Source: Streptomyces massasporeus
GTDB lineage: Bacteria; Actinomycetota; Actinomycetes; Streptomycetales; Streptomycetaceae
DNA length: 64,000 nucleotides
NCBI RefSeq assembly: GCF_014648995.1
Contig: NZ_BMSE01000010.1
Coordinates: 124,001 to 188,000 of the forward strand
Direction: 5' to 3'
The notes beneath the pieces are model-generated. The model saw nothing but the letters and a program-made list of their open reading frames with translations, was not told the DNA's origin and made no database searches. This document shows positions 1 through 10,707 of this stretch, one piece after another; the stretch's first letter is position 1, and each line of letters starts with the position of its first letter. A program made the translations under genes and the position numbers.

Positions 1-815
1 ACGACTGCGCGTTCCCGCTCCTGCAGGGCATCGACATCACCGACGACCCGAACGTCGCCTTCGACGGCACCAACGTCGGTCTGCTCGTCGGCGCCCGCCC
101 CCGCACCAAGGGCATGGAGCGCGGCGACCTGCTGGAGGCCAACGGCGGCATCTTCAAGCCGCAGGGCAAGGCCATCAACGACCACGCCGCGGACGACGTC
201 AAGATCCTGGTCGTCGGCAACCCGGCCAACACCAACGCCCTCATCGCCCAGGCCGCCGCGCCGGACGTCCCGGCCGAGCGCTTCACCGCGATGACCCGCC
301 TGGACCACAACCGCGCGCTGACCCAGCTCGCGAAGAGGACGGGCTCCACGGTCGCCGACATCAAGCGCCTGACCATCTGGGGCAACCACTCCGCCACCCA
401 GTACCCCGACATCTTCCACGCCACCATCGCCGGCAAGAACGCCGCCGAGGTCGTGAACGACGAGAAGTGGCTGGCCGACGACTTCATCCCGACCGTCGCC
501 AAGCGCGGCGCCGCCATCATCGAGGCCCGTGGCGCCTCGTCGGCCGCGTCCGCCGCCAATGCCGCCATCGACCACGTCTACAGCTGGGTCAACGGCACCG
601 CCGACGGCGACTGGGTCTCCATGGGTATCCCGTCCGACGGTTCGTACGGCGTGCCGGAGGGGCTCATCTCCTCCTTCCCCGTCACCACCAAGGACGGTTC
701 GTACGAGATCGTCCAGGGCCTGGAGATCAACGAGTTCTCCCGCGCCCGGATCGACGCCTCCGTCAAGGAGCTCGAGGAGGAGCGCGAGGCGGTCCGCGGC
801 CTCGGCCTCATCTGA
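1..815 (+). CDS. mdh: Malate dehydrogenase (5' truncated)
   Basis: This is the C-terminal part of NAD-dependent malate dehydrogenase, which interconverts malate and oxaloacetate in the cytosolic TCA cycle. The frame is open from base 3, so the N-terminal Rossmann motif lies outside the window; about 270 residues remain of a family length near 329. The visible part has the family motifs VGNPANTNAL, TRLDHNRA (the arginine that orients the substrate) and WGNHSATQYPD, which carries the catalytic histidine. The stop codon overlaps the stop of the convergent MFS gene by 8 bp, and the mdh terminator lies inside that gene. The assignment is secure; only the start is unknown. Confidence 0.97.
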   Translation, partial: DCAFPLLQGIDITDDPNVAFDGTNVGLLVGARPRTKGMERGDLLEANGGIFKPQGKAINDHAADDVKILVVGNPANTNALIAQAAAPDVPAERFTAMTRLDHNRALTQLAKRTGSTVADIKRLTIWGNHSATQYPDIFHATIAGKNAAEVVNDEKWLADDFIPTVAKRGAAIIEARGASSAASAANAAIDHVYSWVNGTADGDWVSMGIPSDGSYGVPEGLISSFPVTTKDGSYEIVQGLEINEFSRARIDASVKELEEEREAVRGLGLI

Positions 816-2244
816 CCGGAGCCTCTCCGCGTTCGTACGCAGGCCCCGTACCGGTCGCTTCCGGTGCGGGGCCTGCGGGCTTCGCGGGGCCGGAGTCCGC
901 ATGGGCCCGGCCGTATCCCACGGTCACCGCCACCGTGGCCGCCAGGACCAGCAGGCCCACGACGCGCAGCGCCGGTGCCATGCCGCTGTTCAGATCGCGG
1001 TGGGAGGCCAGGACCGTGCCGGTGACGGCGACGCCGAGAGCCGCACCGATCTCCCGTGCGGAGGTGCCGAGGCCCGAGCCGAGGCCCGCCTGGTGGGGTG
1101 GCAGGGACGTGACCACTCCCAGGGTCAGCGCCGGCATGCACAGCCCGGTGCCGGCCGAGATGACCAGCAGCCAGCAGGAGTAGAGCGGGTAGGGCGTTCC
1201 CGCTCCGGCCGTGGACACGCCCAGCAGGCCGGTGCCGATGAGGGCGAGGCCGCCGCCGATGACGGGGCGGGGGTGGGCTGACCAGCGGGCCGCCAGCCTG
1301 GGCACCAGGGTCATGCCGATGACGAGCGGCACGATCGCGACGCCAGTGCGGGCGGGTCCGTAGCCCTTGACGCCTTGCAGGTACTGCGAGTTGACGTAGA
1401 AGAGGGAGAACAGACCGAAGAAACCGGTCGCCATGCCGAGGGTCGTCGCGCGCAGCCGGGGCGCGGCGAAGACGCGCGGGTCGAGCAGCGGGGCGCGCGA
1501 GCGCAGGGACACGAGCGTGAACAGGGCGACGAGCAGGGCGCCCGCCGCGAACGCGAGCAGGATCCGGGGCGAGGCCCAGCCGTACGCCGGGCCCTCGATG
1601 ATGCCGAAGAGGACCGCGACCAGTCCGCCGGTGAGGAGAAGCGTCCCGGCCGGGGCGAGGCTGCTGTGCGGGGAGCGGTCCGTGCGCGGGGTGGTGACGG
1701 CGACCGCGACGACGAGCAGCGCGGCCAGCGGCACCATGGCCGCGAACAGGACCCGCCAGGACGCGTACTGGCCGGCGAGACCACCGCCGAGGTTCCCGGC
1801 CAGCCCGCCCAGGCCGAGCGCCAGTGTCCAGGAGGCCATGGCGCGGGCGCGTCCGCCCGGTCCGGCGAGGTGTACCAGGATCGACATCGTCGCGGGCGTG
1901 ATGAGCGCGGCCCCGGCCCCGGAGACGCCGCGCCCGGCGATCAGCAGAGCGGGGTCCCGGGCGAGGGCGCTGAGGGCGGCCCCGGCCGCGAACAGGGTGA
2001 GCCCGGCGAGCAGGGCGCCCTTGCGGCCGTACCGGTCGCCGAGGGCTCCGGCCGGGATGAGGAGTCCCGCGAAGACGATGACGTAGGCGTCGACCGTCCA
2101 CAGGATCTCGCCGGTCGAGGGGTGCAGGGACGAATCGCTCAGCTGCGGGATCAGCAGGTTGACGGCCGCGACCATGCTCTGTGCGACCAGGGCGCAGGCG
2201 CACAGGGCCAGCAGGGTCGGCTGTTTCAGGGCGTGCGAGGGCAA
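808..2244 (-). CDS. MFS drug-efflux transporter (DHA2-like)
   Basis: A polytopic inner-membrane H+ antiporter of the major facilitator superfamily, probably of the 14-helix DHA2 drug-export group. The first loop carries the family motif A signature GDRYGRKGALL, and motif C-like glycines occur in RGVSGAGAALITPA. About 478 residues follow the TTG start chosen at 2244, which has GGGAGGA just upstream. A GTG at 2280 keeps the frame open but has no ribosome site; the frame also extends upstream into the divergent LysR gene. The LysR neighbour with a dyad in the shared 90-bp gap suggests substrate-induced control. The substrate is unknown. Confidence 0.88.
   Translation of the reverse strand: MPSHALKQPTLLALCACALVAQSMVAAVNLLIPQLSDSSLHPSTGEILWTVDAYVIVFAGLLIPAGALGDRYGRKGALLAGLTLFAAGAALSALARDPALLIAGRGVSGAGAALITPATMSILVHLAGPGGRARAMASWTLALGLGGLAGNLGGGLAGQYASWRVLFAAMVPLAALLVVAVAVTTPRTDRSPHSSLAPAGTLLLTGGLVAVLFGIIEGPAYGWASPRILLAFAAGALLVALFTLVSLRSRAPLLDPRVFAAPRLRATTLGMATGFFGLFSLFYVNSQYLQGVKGYGPARTGVAIVPLVIGMTLVPRLAARWSAHPRPVIGGGLALIGTGLLGVSTAGAGTPYPLYSCWLLVISAGTGLCMPALTLGVVTSLPPHQAGLGSGLGTSAREIGAALGVAVTGTVLASHRDLNSGMAPALRVVGLLVLAATVAVTVGYGRAHADSGPAKPAGPAPEATGTGPAYERGEAPVR
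839..876 (+). terminator. mdh terminator
   Basis: A 16-bp stem (839-854 with 861-876, one G-U pair) closes a 6-nt loop 24 bp after the mdh stop. It has no T-tract, as is common in Streptomyces. It lies inside the 3' end of the convergent MFS gene, so that gene's last codons also encode a hairpin. Confidence 0.75.
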
Positions 2245-2316
2245 GGCTCCTCCCGGGAGCTCGGTGGGTGGGGATCGCACTGCCGACCGTAGGCTCGGGC
2301 CGTACCTGTACTCCAG

Positions 2317-2329
2317 TGCAACCTTTGCA
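2317..2329. promoter_or_regulatory. LysR-type T-N11-A operator
   Basis: The interval between the LysR and MFS starts contains TGCAA-N3-TTGCA, a perfect 5-3-5 dyad that also meets the T-N11-A LysR box rule. It lies 8 bp before the LysR start codon, where it could give autorepression and activation of the divergent pump. Binding is inferred from position and symmetry. Confidence 0.6.
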
Positions 2330-2337
2330 AGGGATCG

Positions 2338-3261
2338 ATGCGTGTGACGCAATCAAGCGGTCTGGATCTGAATCTGCTGGTCGCGCTGGATGTGCTGCTG
2401 GAGGAGCAGAGCGTCGGCGGGGCGGCGCGGCGGCTTCATCTGTCCGAGCCGGCGATGAGCCGCACCCTGGGCCGGATCCGCAAGGCGCTCGGGGACCCGG
2501 TGCTGGTGCGGGCCGGGCGGCGGATGGTGCCGACCCCGCGGGCGCTGGCCGTGCGGGCGGAGGTGAGTGCCGTGGTCGAGCGGGCGCGGGCCCTCTTCAC
2601 GCCCCCCGCCGACACCGACCTGCGCACGGTGACCCGGACGTTCACGGTGCTGTGCCACGACGCCGTGGCCGCCGCCTGCGGTCCTGATCTTTTCGCGCGG
2701 GCCGCACGGGACGCACCCGGCATCCGGCTGCGGTTCCTCGCCGAGAGCCATGTGGACGCGCCGCTGCTGCGGGAGGGCACCGCCGATCTGGAGGTCGGGG
2801 TGATCGACACGGTGGCGCCCGAGGTCCACGTGGAACCGCTGTACGAGGACCGGATGATGGGTGTCGTACGGGCCGGACATCCGCTGCTGGAGGGCGAGTT
2901 GACGCCCGAGCGGTTCGCCCGGGAGGCCGATCACCTGGTCGTCTCCCGGCGGGGCAGGCTGCGCGGCCCGGTGGACGATGCCCTCGCCGATCTCGGCCTG
3001 ACCCGGCGGGTGGTGGGCTCGGTGGGCACCTTCCCGGCCTCCCTCTTCGTCGTCCGGGCCACCGACCTGACGGGGCTGATCAGTTACTGGAGCGTCCCCA
3101 TGGCGCGGGCCCTCGGCGTGGCCACCTTCGAGGTGCCGCTGCCGCTCCCCCCGCTGCAGGTCGGTCTGGCCTGGCACCCGCGTCACGACGCCGATCCCGC
3201 ACACGCCTGGCTGCGGGGCGCGGTCCGGGAGATCCTCTTCGACCGGTCGTGCAAGGACTGA
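2338..3261 (+). CDS. LysR-family transcriptional regulator
   Basis: A 307-residue LysR-type regulator. The N-terminal winged helix-turn-helix spans about residues 9-67 (LDLNLLVALDVLLEEQSVGG, then AARRLHLSEPAMSRTLGRIR as the recognition helix). A periplasmic-binding-protein-like effector domain follows from about residue 95 (RTFTVLCHDAVAA onwards). The length is normal for the family. The ATG has AAGG 7 nt upstream. It is divergent from an MFS exporter with a dyad between them, the classic arrangement of a regulator controlling its own pump. The effector domain resembles the NodD/LinR branch more than CysB, but the ligand cannot be named. Confidence 0.93.
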   Translation: MRVTQSSGLDLNLLVALDVLLEEQSVGGAARRLHLSEPAMSRTLGRIRKALGDPVLVRAGRRMVPTPRALAVRAEVSAVVERARALFTPPADTDLRTVTRTFTVLCHDAVAAACGPDLFARAARDAPGIRLRFLAESHVDAPLLREGTADLEVGVIDTVAPEVHVEPLYEDRMMGVVRAGHPLLEGELTPERFAREADHLVVSRRGRLRGPVDDALADLGLTRRVVGSVGTFPASLFVVRATDLTGLISYWSVPMARALGVATFEVPLPLPPLQVGLAWHPRHDADPAHAWLRGAVREILFDRSCKD

Positions 3262-3453
3262 CCCGCCGGTTCGGCCGACCGGGCCGGTGATCGTCGGGTC
3301 ACGCTCCGAAAGCCGGCCTGTCCGTCGCCCTCACGCCCGGTGAACGATGGGTACTTTGGCCCCCGTTTGTCCGCATTTTCAGTGACGCAGCGCACTTTCG
3401 GCCACAGGTGCGCATGCAATTGCGGGAGTAGGGCAGGCGAACTCGGTCTCTTA

Positions 3454-3471
3454 GTGACACGAATGTGACAC
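3454..3471 (+). promoter_or_regulatory. Direct repeat upstream of betB
   Basis: GTGACAC occurs twice, separated by 4 bp (3454-3460 and 3465-3471), an 11-bp period that places both copies on one face of the helix. It lies 38 bp before the betB start in a 247-bp intergenic region that holds no other gene. It could be an activator or repressor site for the betaine operon. No convincing -35/-10 pair was identified around it. Confidence 0.4.
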
Positions 3472-3508
3472 AGGGGCGCTGATCAGGAACGGAAGGCGAA
3501 GAGCGATC

Positions 3509-5029
3509 ATGGCGGAAAGTACCGAACTTCAGGCGCGTGAAACCATCCATGCGGGAGGAGAGTGGCGAGCGGCCACCTCCGGGGCCACCCGCGAGATCCT
3601 CGACCCCGCGGACGCCCTGCCCTTCGCCGTGGTCGCGGAGGGCGACGAGAAGGACACCGATCTGGCGATCGCCGCCGCCCGGCGCGCCTTCGACGAGGGG
3701 CCGTGGCCGCACACGCCCGTCACCGAGCGGGCCGCGCTGCTGAGGCGCGTCGCCGATCTCCTGGTCCGTGACCGCGAGAAGCTCGGCCGGCTGGAGGCCC
3801 AGGACGCGGGCAAGACCGTCGAGGAGGGCCGCGTCGACATCGACTGTGTCGCCGACGCCTTCCGCTACTTCGCCGACCTGGTCGCCGGCGAGGCCCCCGG
3901 CCGGGTCGTGGACGCGGGCTCGCCCGACATCCACAGCGTCGTCGTGCACGAGCCGATCGGCGTCTGCGCGATGATCACGCCCTGGAACTACCCGCTGCTC
4001 CAGGCCAGCTGGAAGATCGCCCCCGCCCTCGCCGCCGGCAACACCTTCGTCATCAAGCCGAGCGAGATCACGCCGATGACGACCATCGCGGTCATCGACC
4101 TGCTCGTCGAGGCCGGACTCCCCGCGGGTGTCGCCAACATCGTCACGGGCCCCGGGCATTCGGTCGGCGCCCGCCTGTCCGAGCACCCCGACGTCGACCT
4201 GGTCTCCTTCACCGGCGGCCTGATCAGCGGCACCAAGGTCGCCGAGGCCGCCGCCCCGACCGTCAAGAAGGTCGCCCTCGAACTCGGCGGCAAGAACCCC
4301 AACGTCGTCTTCGCCGACGCCTGCGCCACCGAGGAGGGCTTCGACACCGCCGTCGACCAGGCCCTCAACGCCGCCTTCATCCACAGCGGCCAGGTCTGCT
4401 CGGCCGGTGCCCGCCTCATCATCGAGGAGTCGGTCCGCGACCGCTTCGTCACCGAACTCGCCCGGCGCGCCGAGAGGATCCGCCTCGGCCGCGGCACCGA
4501 GGACGGCGTCGAGTGCGGCCCGCTCGTCTCCGAGCAGCAGCGCGCCAAGGTCGAGATGTACGTCGAGTCCGCCCTCAAGGAGGCCGCCGTGCTGCGCTCC
4601 GGCGGCAAGCGCCCCGAGCCGTCCGCGCAGCGCCCGGAGAACGGCTACTTCTACGAGCCGACCGTCCTCGACCACTGCCACCGCGAGATGCGCGTCGTGC
4701 GGGAAGAGGTCTTCGGGCCGGTCGTCACCGTCGAGACCTTCCGGACCGAGGACGAGGCCGTCGCCCTCGCCAACGACACCGAGTACGGACTGGCGGGCGG
4801 CGTCTGGACCGCCGACGCGGGCCGCGCCCGCCGCGTGGCCGGCCGGCTGCGCCACGGCACGATCTGGATCAACGACTTCCACCCCTACCTGCCGCAGGCG
4901 GAGTGGGGCGGTTTCGGCAAGAGCGGAGTGGGTCGCGAACTCGGCCCCGCCGGACTCGCCGAATACCGGGAGACCAAGCACGTCTACCAGAACCTCGCTC
5001 CGAAGCCGGTGCGCTGGTTCGCGGGCTGA
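3509..5029 (+). CDS. betB: Betaine-aldehyde dehydrogenase
   Basis: A 506-residue NAD(P)+-dependent aldehyde dehydrogenase expected to oxidise betaine aldehyde to glycine betaine in the cytosol. The superfamily residues are present: Asn160 in TPWN, Glu258 in LELGGKNPNV, the catalytic Cys297 in GQVCSAG, and the C-terminal EEVFGPV and FGKSGVGRELG motifs. The ATG has GGAAGG about 11 nt upstream. The substrate is inferred from the operon: a GMC-type choline dehydrogenase and a glycine-betaine ABC transporter follow in the same orientation. Sequence alone could not exclude another ALDH substrate, but this context makes BetB by far the best reading. Confidence 0.92.
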   Translation: MAESTELQARETIHAGGEWRAATSGATREILDPADALPFAVVAEGDEKDTDLAIAAARRAFDEGPWPHTPVTERAALLRRVADLLVRDREKLGRLEAQDAGKTVEEGRVDIDCVADAFRYFADLVAGEAPGRVVDAGSPDIHSVVVHEPIGVCAMITPWNYPLLQASWKIAPALAAGNTFVIKPSEITPMTTIAVIDLLVEAGLPAGVANIVTGPGHSVGARLSEHPDVDLVSFTGGLISGTKVAEAAAPTVKKVALELGGKNPNVVFADACATEEGFDTAVDQALNAAFIHSGQVCSAGARLIIEESVRDRFVTELARRAERIRLGRGTEDGVECGPLVSEQQRAKVEMYVESALKEAAVLRSGGKRPEPSAQRPENGYFYEPTVLDHCHREMRVVREEVFGPVVTVETFRTEDEAVALANDTEYGLAGGVWTADAGRARRVAGRLRHGTIWINDFHPYLPQAEWGGFGKSGVGRELGPAGLAEYRETKHVYQNLAPKPVRWFAG

Positions 5030-5110
5030 CCCCCTTCCCCCCGCCGGGCCGCCGACCTCCGCGGGGCAGCCGACCCCCAACCCGGGCTGACCCCCACATC
5101 CCGGGCTGAC
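5022..5110 (+). repeat. Duplicated betB stop-codon segment
   Basis: CGGGCTGACCCCC, which includes the betB stop codon, recurs at 5083-5095 and again, degenerate, at 5102-5110. The betB-betA spacer therefore looks built from duplications of the end of betB. Confidence 0.5.
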
Positions 5111-5161
5111 GTCCCCGTCCCACGAGCCCGTTCACTTCATCCCCACTGGAGCAAGTACGCC

Positions 5162-6690
5162 ATGTCCCACACCAGTCATGAGTACGACTATGTCGTGATA
5201 GGTGGCGGAACCGCAGGTTCCGTGATCGCCTCCCGCTTGACCGAGAACCCGGACGTCACCGTCGCCGTCATCGAGGGCGGCCCCAGTGACGTCGGCCGTG
5301 ATGACGTGCTGACCCTGCGCCGCTGGATGGGCCTGCTGGGCGGCGAGCTCGACTACGACTACCCCACCACCGAACAGCCACGCGGAAACTCGCATATCCG
5401 GCACAGCCGGGCCCGCGTGCTGGGCGGCTGTTCCTCGCACAACACCCTGATCGCCTTCAAGCCGCTGCCGGCGGACTGGGACGAGTGGGAGGCCGCGGGC
5501 GCCAAGGGCTGGGGCGCGGTGCAGATGGAGGCGTACTTCGCCCGGCTCAACAACAACATCGTCCCGGTCGACGAGAAGGACCGGAACGCCATCGCCCGCG
5601 ACTTCGTCGACGCGGCCCAGGAGGCCCTGGGCGTGCCGCGCGTGGAGGGCTTCAACAAGAAGCCGTTCACCGAGGGCGTCGGCTTCTTCGACCTCGCCTA
5701 CCACCCCGAGAACAACAAGCGGTCCTCGGCGTCGGTGGCGTACCTGCACCCGGTGATGGACGAGCGGCCCAACCTGACGATCCTGCTGGAGACCTGGGCG
5801 TACAAGCTCCAGCTGGACGGCGACCGCGCCGAGGGCGTGCACGTGCGCACCAAGGACGGCGAGGAAATCCTCGTCAAGGCGCGCAACGAGGTCCTGCTGT
5901 GCGCCGGTGCTGTCGACTCGCCGCGGCTGCTGATGCACTCCGGCATCGGCCCCAAGGCCGACCTGGAGAAGCTCGGCATCCCCGTCACGCACGACCTGCC
6001 GGGTGTCGGCGAGAACCTGCTCGACCACCCCGAGTCGGTCATCGTCTGGGAGACCAACGGCCCCATCCCGGAGAACTCCGCGATGGACTCCGACGCGGGC
6101 CTGTTCGTGCGCCGCGACCCCGAACAGCCGCACCCCGACCTGATGTTCCACTTCTACCAGATCCCGTTCACGGACAACCCGGAGCGACTGGGCTACCAGC
6201 GGCCGGAGTTCGGCGTCTCGATGACCCCGAACATCCCCAAGCCGAAGAGCCGCGGCCGGCTCTACCTGACCAGCGCCGACCCCGAGGTCAAGCCGGCCCT
6301 GGACTTCCGCTACTTCACCGACGAGGACGACTACGACGGCAAGACCCTCGTCGACGGCATCAGGATCGCCCGCGAGATAGCCAAGACCGAGCCCCTGGCC
6401 GGCTGGCTCAAGCGCGAGGTGGCCCCCGGCCCGGACGTCACCGGTGACGAGGAGCTCAGCGAGTACGCGCGCAAGGTCGCGCACACCGTCTACCACCCCG
6501 CCGGCACCTGCAGGATGGGCGCCGCCGACGACCGGTCCGCCGTCGTCGACCCCGAGCTGCGCATCCGCGGCCTGGAGGGCATCCGCATCGCGGACGCCTC
6601 CGTGTTCCCCACGATGACCACCGTCAACCCGATGATCGGAGTCCTCATGGTCGGTGAAAAGGCCGCCGAGCTGATCGGTGGTGGTTCCAA

Positions 6691-6694
<4 letters not shown>
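5162..6694 (+). CDS. betA: Choline dehydrogenase (GMC oxidoreductase)
   Basis: A 510-residue FAD-dependent GMC oxidoreductase predicted to oxidise choline to betaine aldehyde. The N-terminal dinucleotide site reads YVVIGGGTAGSVIASRL. The first GMC signature surrounds HSRARVLGGCSSHNTLI, and the C-terminal catalytic region has YHPAGTCRMG and TTVNPMIG, which supply the His/Asn pair. It is somewhat shorter than E. coli BetA (about 556). The ATG is preceded by GGAGCAAG. The stop overlaps the GTG of the downstream ATPase by 4 bp, so translation is probably coupled. With betB it forms the two-step choline-to-betaine osmoprotectant route. Alcohol specificity is inferred from context. Confidence 0.9.
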
Positions 6695-7796
<1,102 letters not shown>

Positions 7797-7797
<1 letters not shown>

Positions 7798-9746
7798 TGG
7801 CTACCATCACCGCGAACCCGCCCCGCGTCGGGCTGCCCGGTCTCCTCAAGCACCGGGCCGTGCACAAGCTGCTGCTGCTCGCCCTCGCCGCCGCGGTCCT
7901 CGTGCCGCTGGCCAACGCCCGCTGGGCGAGCGGCACCTGGCCGAGCGCGCTGACCGTCGACTTCTCCGAGCCGCTCGCCAAGGCCAGCGACTGGATCATC
8001 GACAACCGCGACAGCCACCCGCTGTTCCTCTACTTCTTCGGCCACGTCAGCAACGTCGTCGTCATCGGCGTACGGGCCGTCTACCTCACCTTCCTGGCCG
8101 TCGGCTGGGCGGGCGTGACCGCCCTGGGCGCGCTGGTCGCCTGGCGCGTGGCGGGCGTGAAGCTGGCCCTCGGCACCGGCGCCGCGTTCCTCGCCTGCGG
8201 GCTGCTCGGCATGTGGGTGCCGACCATGCAGACGCTCGCCCTGATGGTCGTCGCGGTCCTCGCGTCGGTCGTGGTGGGCGTGGTGCTCGGGCTCGCCGCC
8301 GGGCTGTCCGACCGGATGGACCGCGTGCTGCGGCCGGTCCTGGACACCATGCAGGTGCTGCCCGCCTTCGCCTACCTCCTGCCGGTCGTGCTGATCTTCG
8401 GCATCGGCGTCCCGGCGGCCGTCCTGGCCACCGTCGTCTACGCCGCCCCGCCCATGGCCCGCCTCACCTCGCTCGGGCTCCGCGGCGCCGACAAGGAGGT
8501 GCTGGAGGCCGTCGAGTCGCTCGGCTCCACGGCACGCCAGCGCCTGCTGACGGCCCGGATCCCGCTGGCCCGCAAGGAACTCCTCCTCGGCCTCAATCAG
8601 ACGATCATGATGGCGCTGTCCATGGCCGTCATCGCGGCCGTCATCGGCGCGGGCGGTCTCGGTGACCGCGTCTACCAGGCCCTGGCCTCGGTCGACGTCG
8701 GTGCCGCCCTGGCCGCCGGTATCCCGATCGTGCTGCTGGCCGTCGTCCTCGACCGCGTCACGGGCGCGGCGGGGGAGAAGCTCGGCGCCGAACCCGAGCC
8801 GCACAGCGGGCGCGGCTGGCTCTTCGCCCTCGCCGGCGTCGTCGTCGTGGCGGTCGCCGGGCGGCTCGCGGGACGCCTCGACTGGCCCGACTCCTGGGTC
8901 GTCGCCATCGCCGAGCCCGTCAACCGCGCCGTCGACTGGATGACCGCGCACCTGTACTCGGGCGTCCCCGTCGTCGGCGGCACCGCCGACTGGGCCGGCC
9001 ACTTCACCACCTGGGTCCTCGACCCGATGCGTGACGGCCTGCAGGCGCTGCCCTGGTGGTCGGTCCTGCTGATCGTCGCCGCCCTGGCCTGGGTGATCGG
9101 CACCTGGCGCACCGCGCTCACCGCCGTCCTCGCCATGGCCGCGATCGGCGTCCTCGGCGTCTGGAAGCCGTCCCTGGACACCCTCTCCCAGGTGCTGGCG
9201 GCCGTCGCCGTCACCCTGGTCGTCGGCTTCGCCGTGGGTATCGCCGCGGCCCGCAGCGACCGTCTGGAGCGGGCGCTGCGCCCGGTCCTCGACGTGTTCC
9301 AGACGATGCCGCAGTTCGTGTACCTGATCCCGGTCGTCGCCCTGTTCGGCGTCGGCCGCGCCCCGGCCGTCGCCGCGGCGATCGTCTACGCGCTGCCGGC
9401 CGTCGTCCGGATCACCACCCAGGGCCTGCGCCAGGTCGACCCGGCCGCGCTGGAGTCCTCCAGTTCGCTCGGCGCGACCAGCTGGCAGCAACTGAAGCAG
9501 GTGCAGCTCCCGCTGGCCCGCCCGGCGCTGCTGCTCGCCGTCAACCAGGGCCTCGTCCTGGTCCTCGCCGTCGTCGTCATCGGCGGCCTGGTCGGCGGTG
9601 GCGCCCTCGGCTACGACGTCGTCTTCGGCCTCGCCCAGGGCGACCTGGCGACCGGTCTGGTGGCCGGCGGCGCGATCGTCTGCCTCGGCCTGATGCTCGA
9701 CCGGGTGACACAGCCCACCGAACGCCGTGCGAAGAAGGGAGCGTGA
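7797..9746 (+). CDS. Fused double permease of betaine ABC importer
   Basis: A 649-residue inner-membrane protein with two complete OpuAB/ProW-like permease halves in tandem. Each half has a set of hydrophobic helices and an EAA-like loop facing the ATPase: one near residues 235-260 around ESLGSTARQRLLTARIPLA, one near 555-580 around SSSLGATSWQQLKQVQLPLA. Single permeases of this family are about 220-300 residues and act as homodimers, so this gene supplies both halves in one chain. The start overlaps the ATPase stop (TGATG) and has AAGGAGG upstream. It forms the translocation path for betaine or choline with its neighbours. Confidence 0.92.
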
Positions 9747-9747
9747 C

Positions 9748-10704
9748 ATGCGAGTCCGTAAGACTGCCGTGATCGCCGCGGCGAGCTCCCTGGCACTGCT
9801 CACCGGCTGCGGCGCGGCCGACATGACCAAGCAGGCCTCGCCCTTCGCCAACGCGCAGGGCGCCAAGACCGTGACCCTGTCCGTGCAGTCCTGGGTGGGT
9901 GCCCAGTCCAACGTGGCCGTCGCCCAGTACCTCCTGGAGCACGAGATGGGCTACCGCGTCGACACCGTCCAGGTCGACGAGGTGCCCGCCTGGGACGCCC
10001 TCAGCCAGGGCCGCGTCGACGCGCTCCTGGAGGACTGGGGCCACCCCGAGCAGGAACAGCGGTACGTCAAGGACAAGAAGACGATCGCGCCCGGCGGCGA
10101 ACTCGGCGTCACCGGTCACATCGGCTGGTTCGTCCCGACGTACTTCGCCAAGAAGCACCCGGACGTCACGAACTGGAAGAACCTCAACAAGTACGCCGAC
10201 CAGTTCCGCACCCCGGAGAGCGGCAACAAGGGCCAGCTCATGGACGGTTCGCCGTCCTACGTCACCAACGACAAGGCGCTGGTGAAGAACCTGAAGCTGG
10301 ACTACCAGGTGGTGTTCGCCGGGTCCGAGGCGGCGCAGATCACGCAGATGAAGCAGTTCGCCAAGGAGAAGAAGCCCTTCCTCACCTACTGGTATTCGCC
10401 GCAGTGGCTCTTCAAGAAGGTCCCGATGACCGAGGTGAAGCTGCCGGCGTACAAGGAGGGCTGCGACGCCGACCCGGAGAAGGTCGCCTGCGCCTATCCG
10501 CACACCCCGCTGCAGAAGTACCTCAACTCGGACTTCGCGAAGAACGGCGGCAAGGCGGCGGCCTTCCTGAAGAAGTTCAAGTGGACGACCGAGGACCAGA
10601 ACGAGGTCTCCCTGATGATCGCCGACAAGAAGATGACGCCGGAGGACGCGGCGAAGAAGTGGGTGGACAGCCACAAGTCCACGTGGAAGAAGTGGCTGTC
10701 CTGA
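9748..10704 (+). CDS. Glycine betaine/choline-binding lipoprotein
   Basis: A 318-residue substrate-binding lipoprotein (OpuAC fold) anchored outside the membrane. The signal peptide ends in the lipobox LLTGC, with Cys near residue 23. The mature part begins with the family strand KTVTLSVQSWVGAQSNVAVA and has aromatic residues (SWVG, EDWGH, IGWFVP, YWYSP) of the kind that form the cation-pi box for trimethylammonium groups. The ATG lies one base after the permease stop. It completes the five-gene operon. Coupling to choline oxidation suggests it may bind choline as well as betaine, which sequence alone cannot decide. It ends 3 bp from the next, convergent gene. Confidence 0.93.
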   Translation: MRVRKTAVIAAASSLALLTGCGAADMTKQASPFANAQGAKTVTLSVQSWVGAQSNVAVAQYLLEHEMGYRVDTVQVDEVPAWDALSQGRVDALLEDWGHPEQEQRYVKDKKTIAPGGELGVTGHIGWFVPTYFAKKHPDVTNWKNLNKYADQFRTPESGNKGQLMDGSPSYVTNDKALVKNLKLDYQVVFAGSEAAQITQMKQFAKEKKPFLTYWYSPQWLFKKVPMTEVKLPAYKEGCDADPEKVACAYPHTPLQKYLNSDFAKNGGKAAAFLKKFKWTTEDQNEVSLMIADKKMTPEDAAKKWVDSHKSTWKKWLS

Positions 10705-10707
10705 CGT

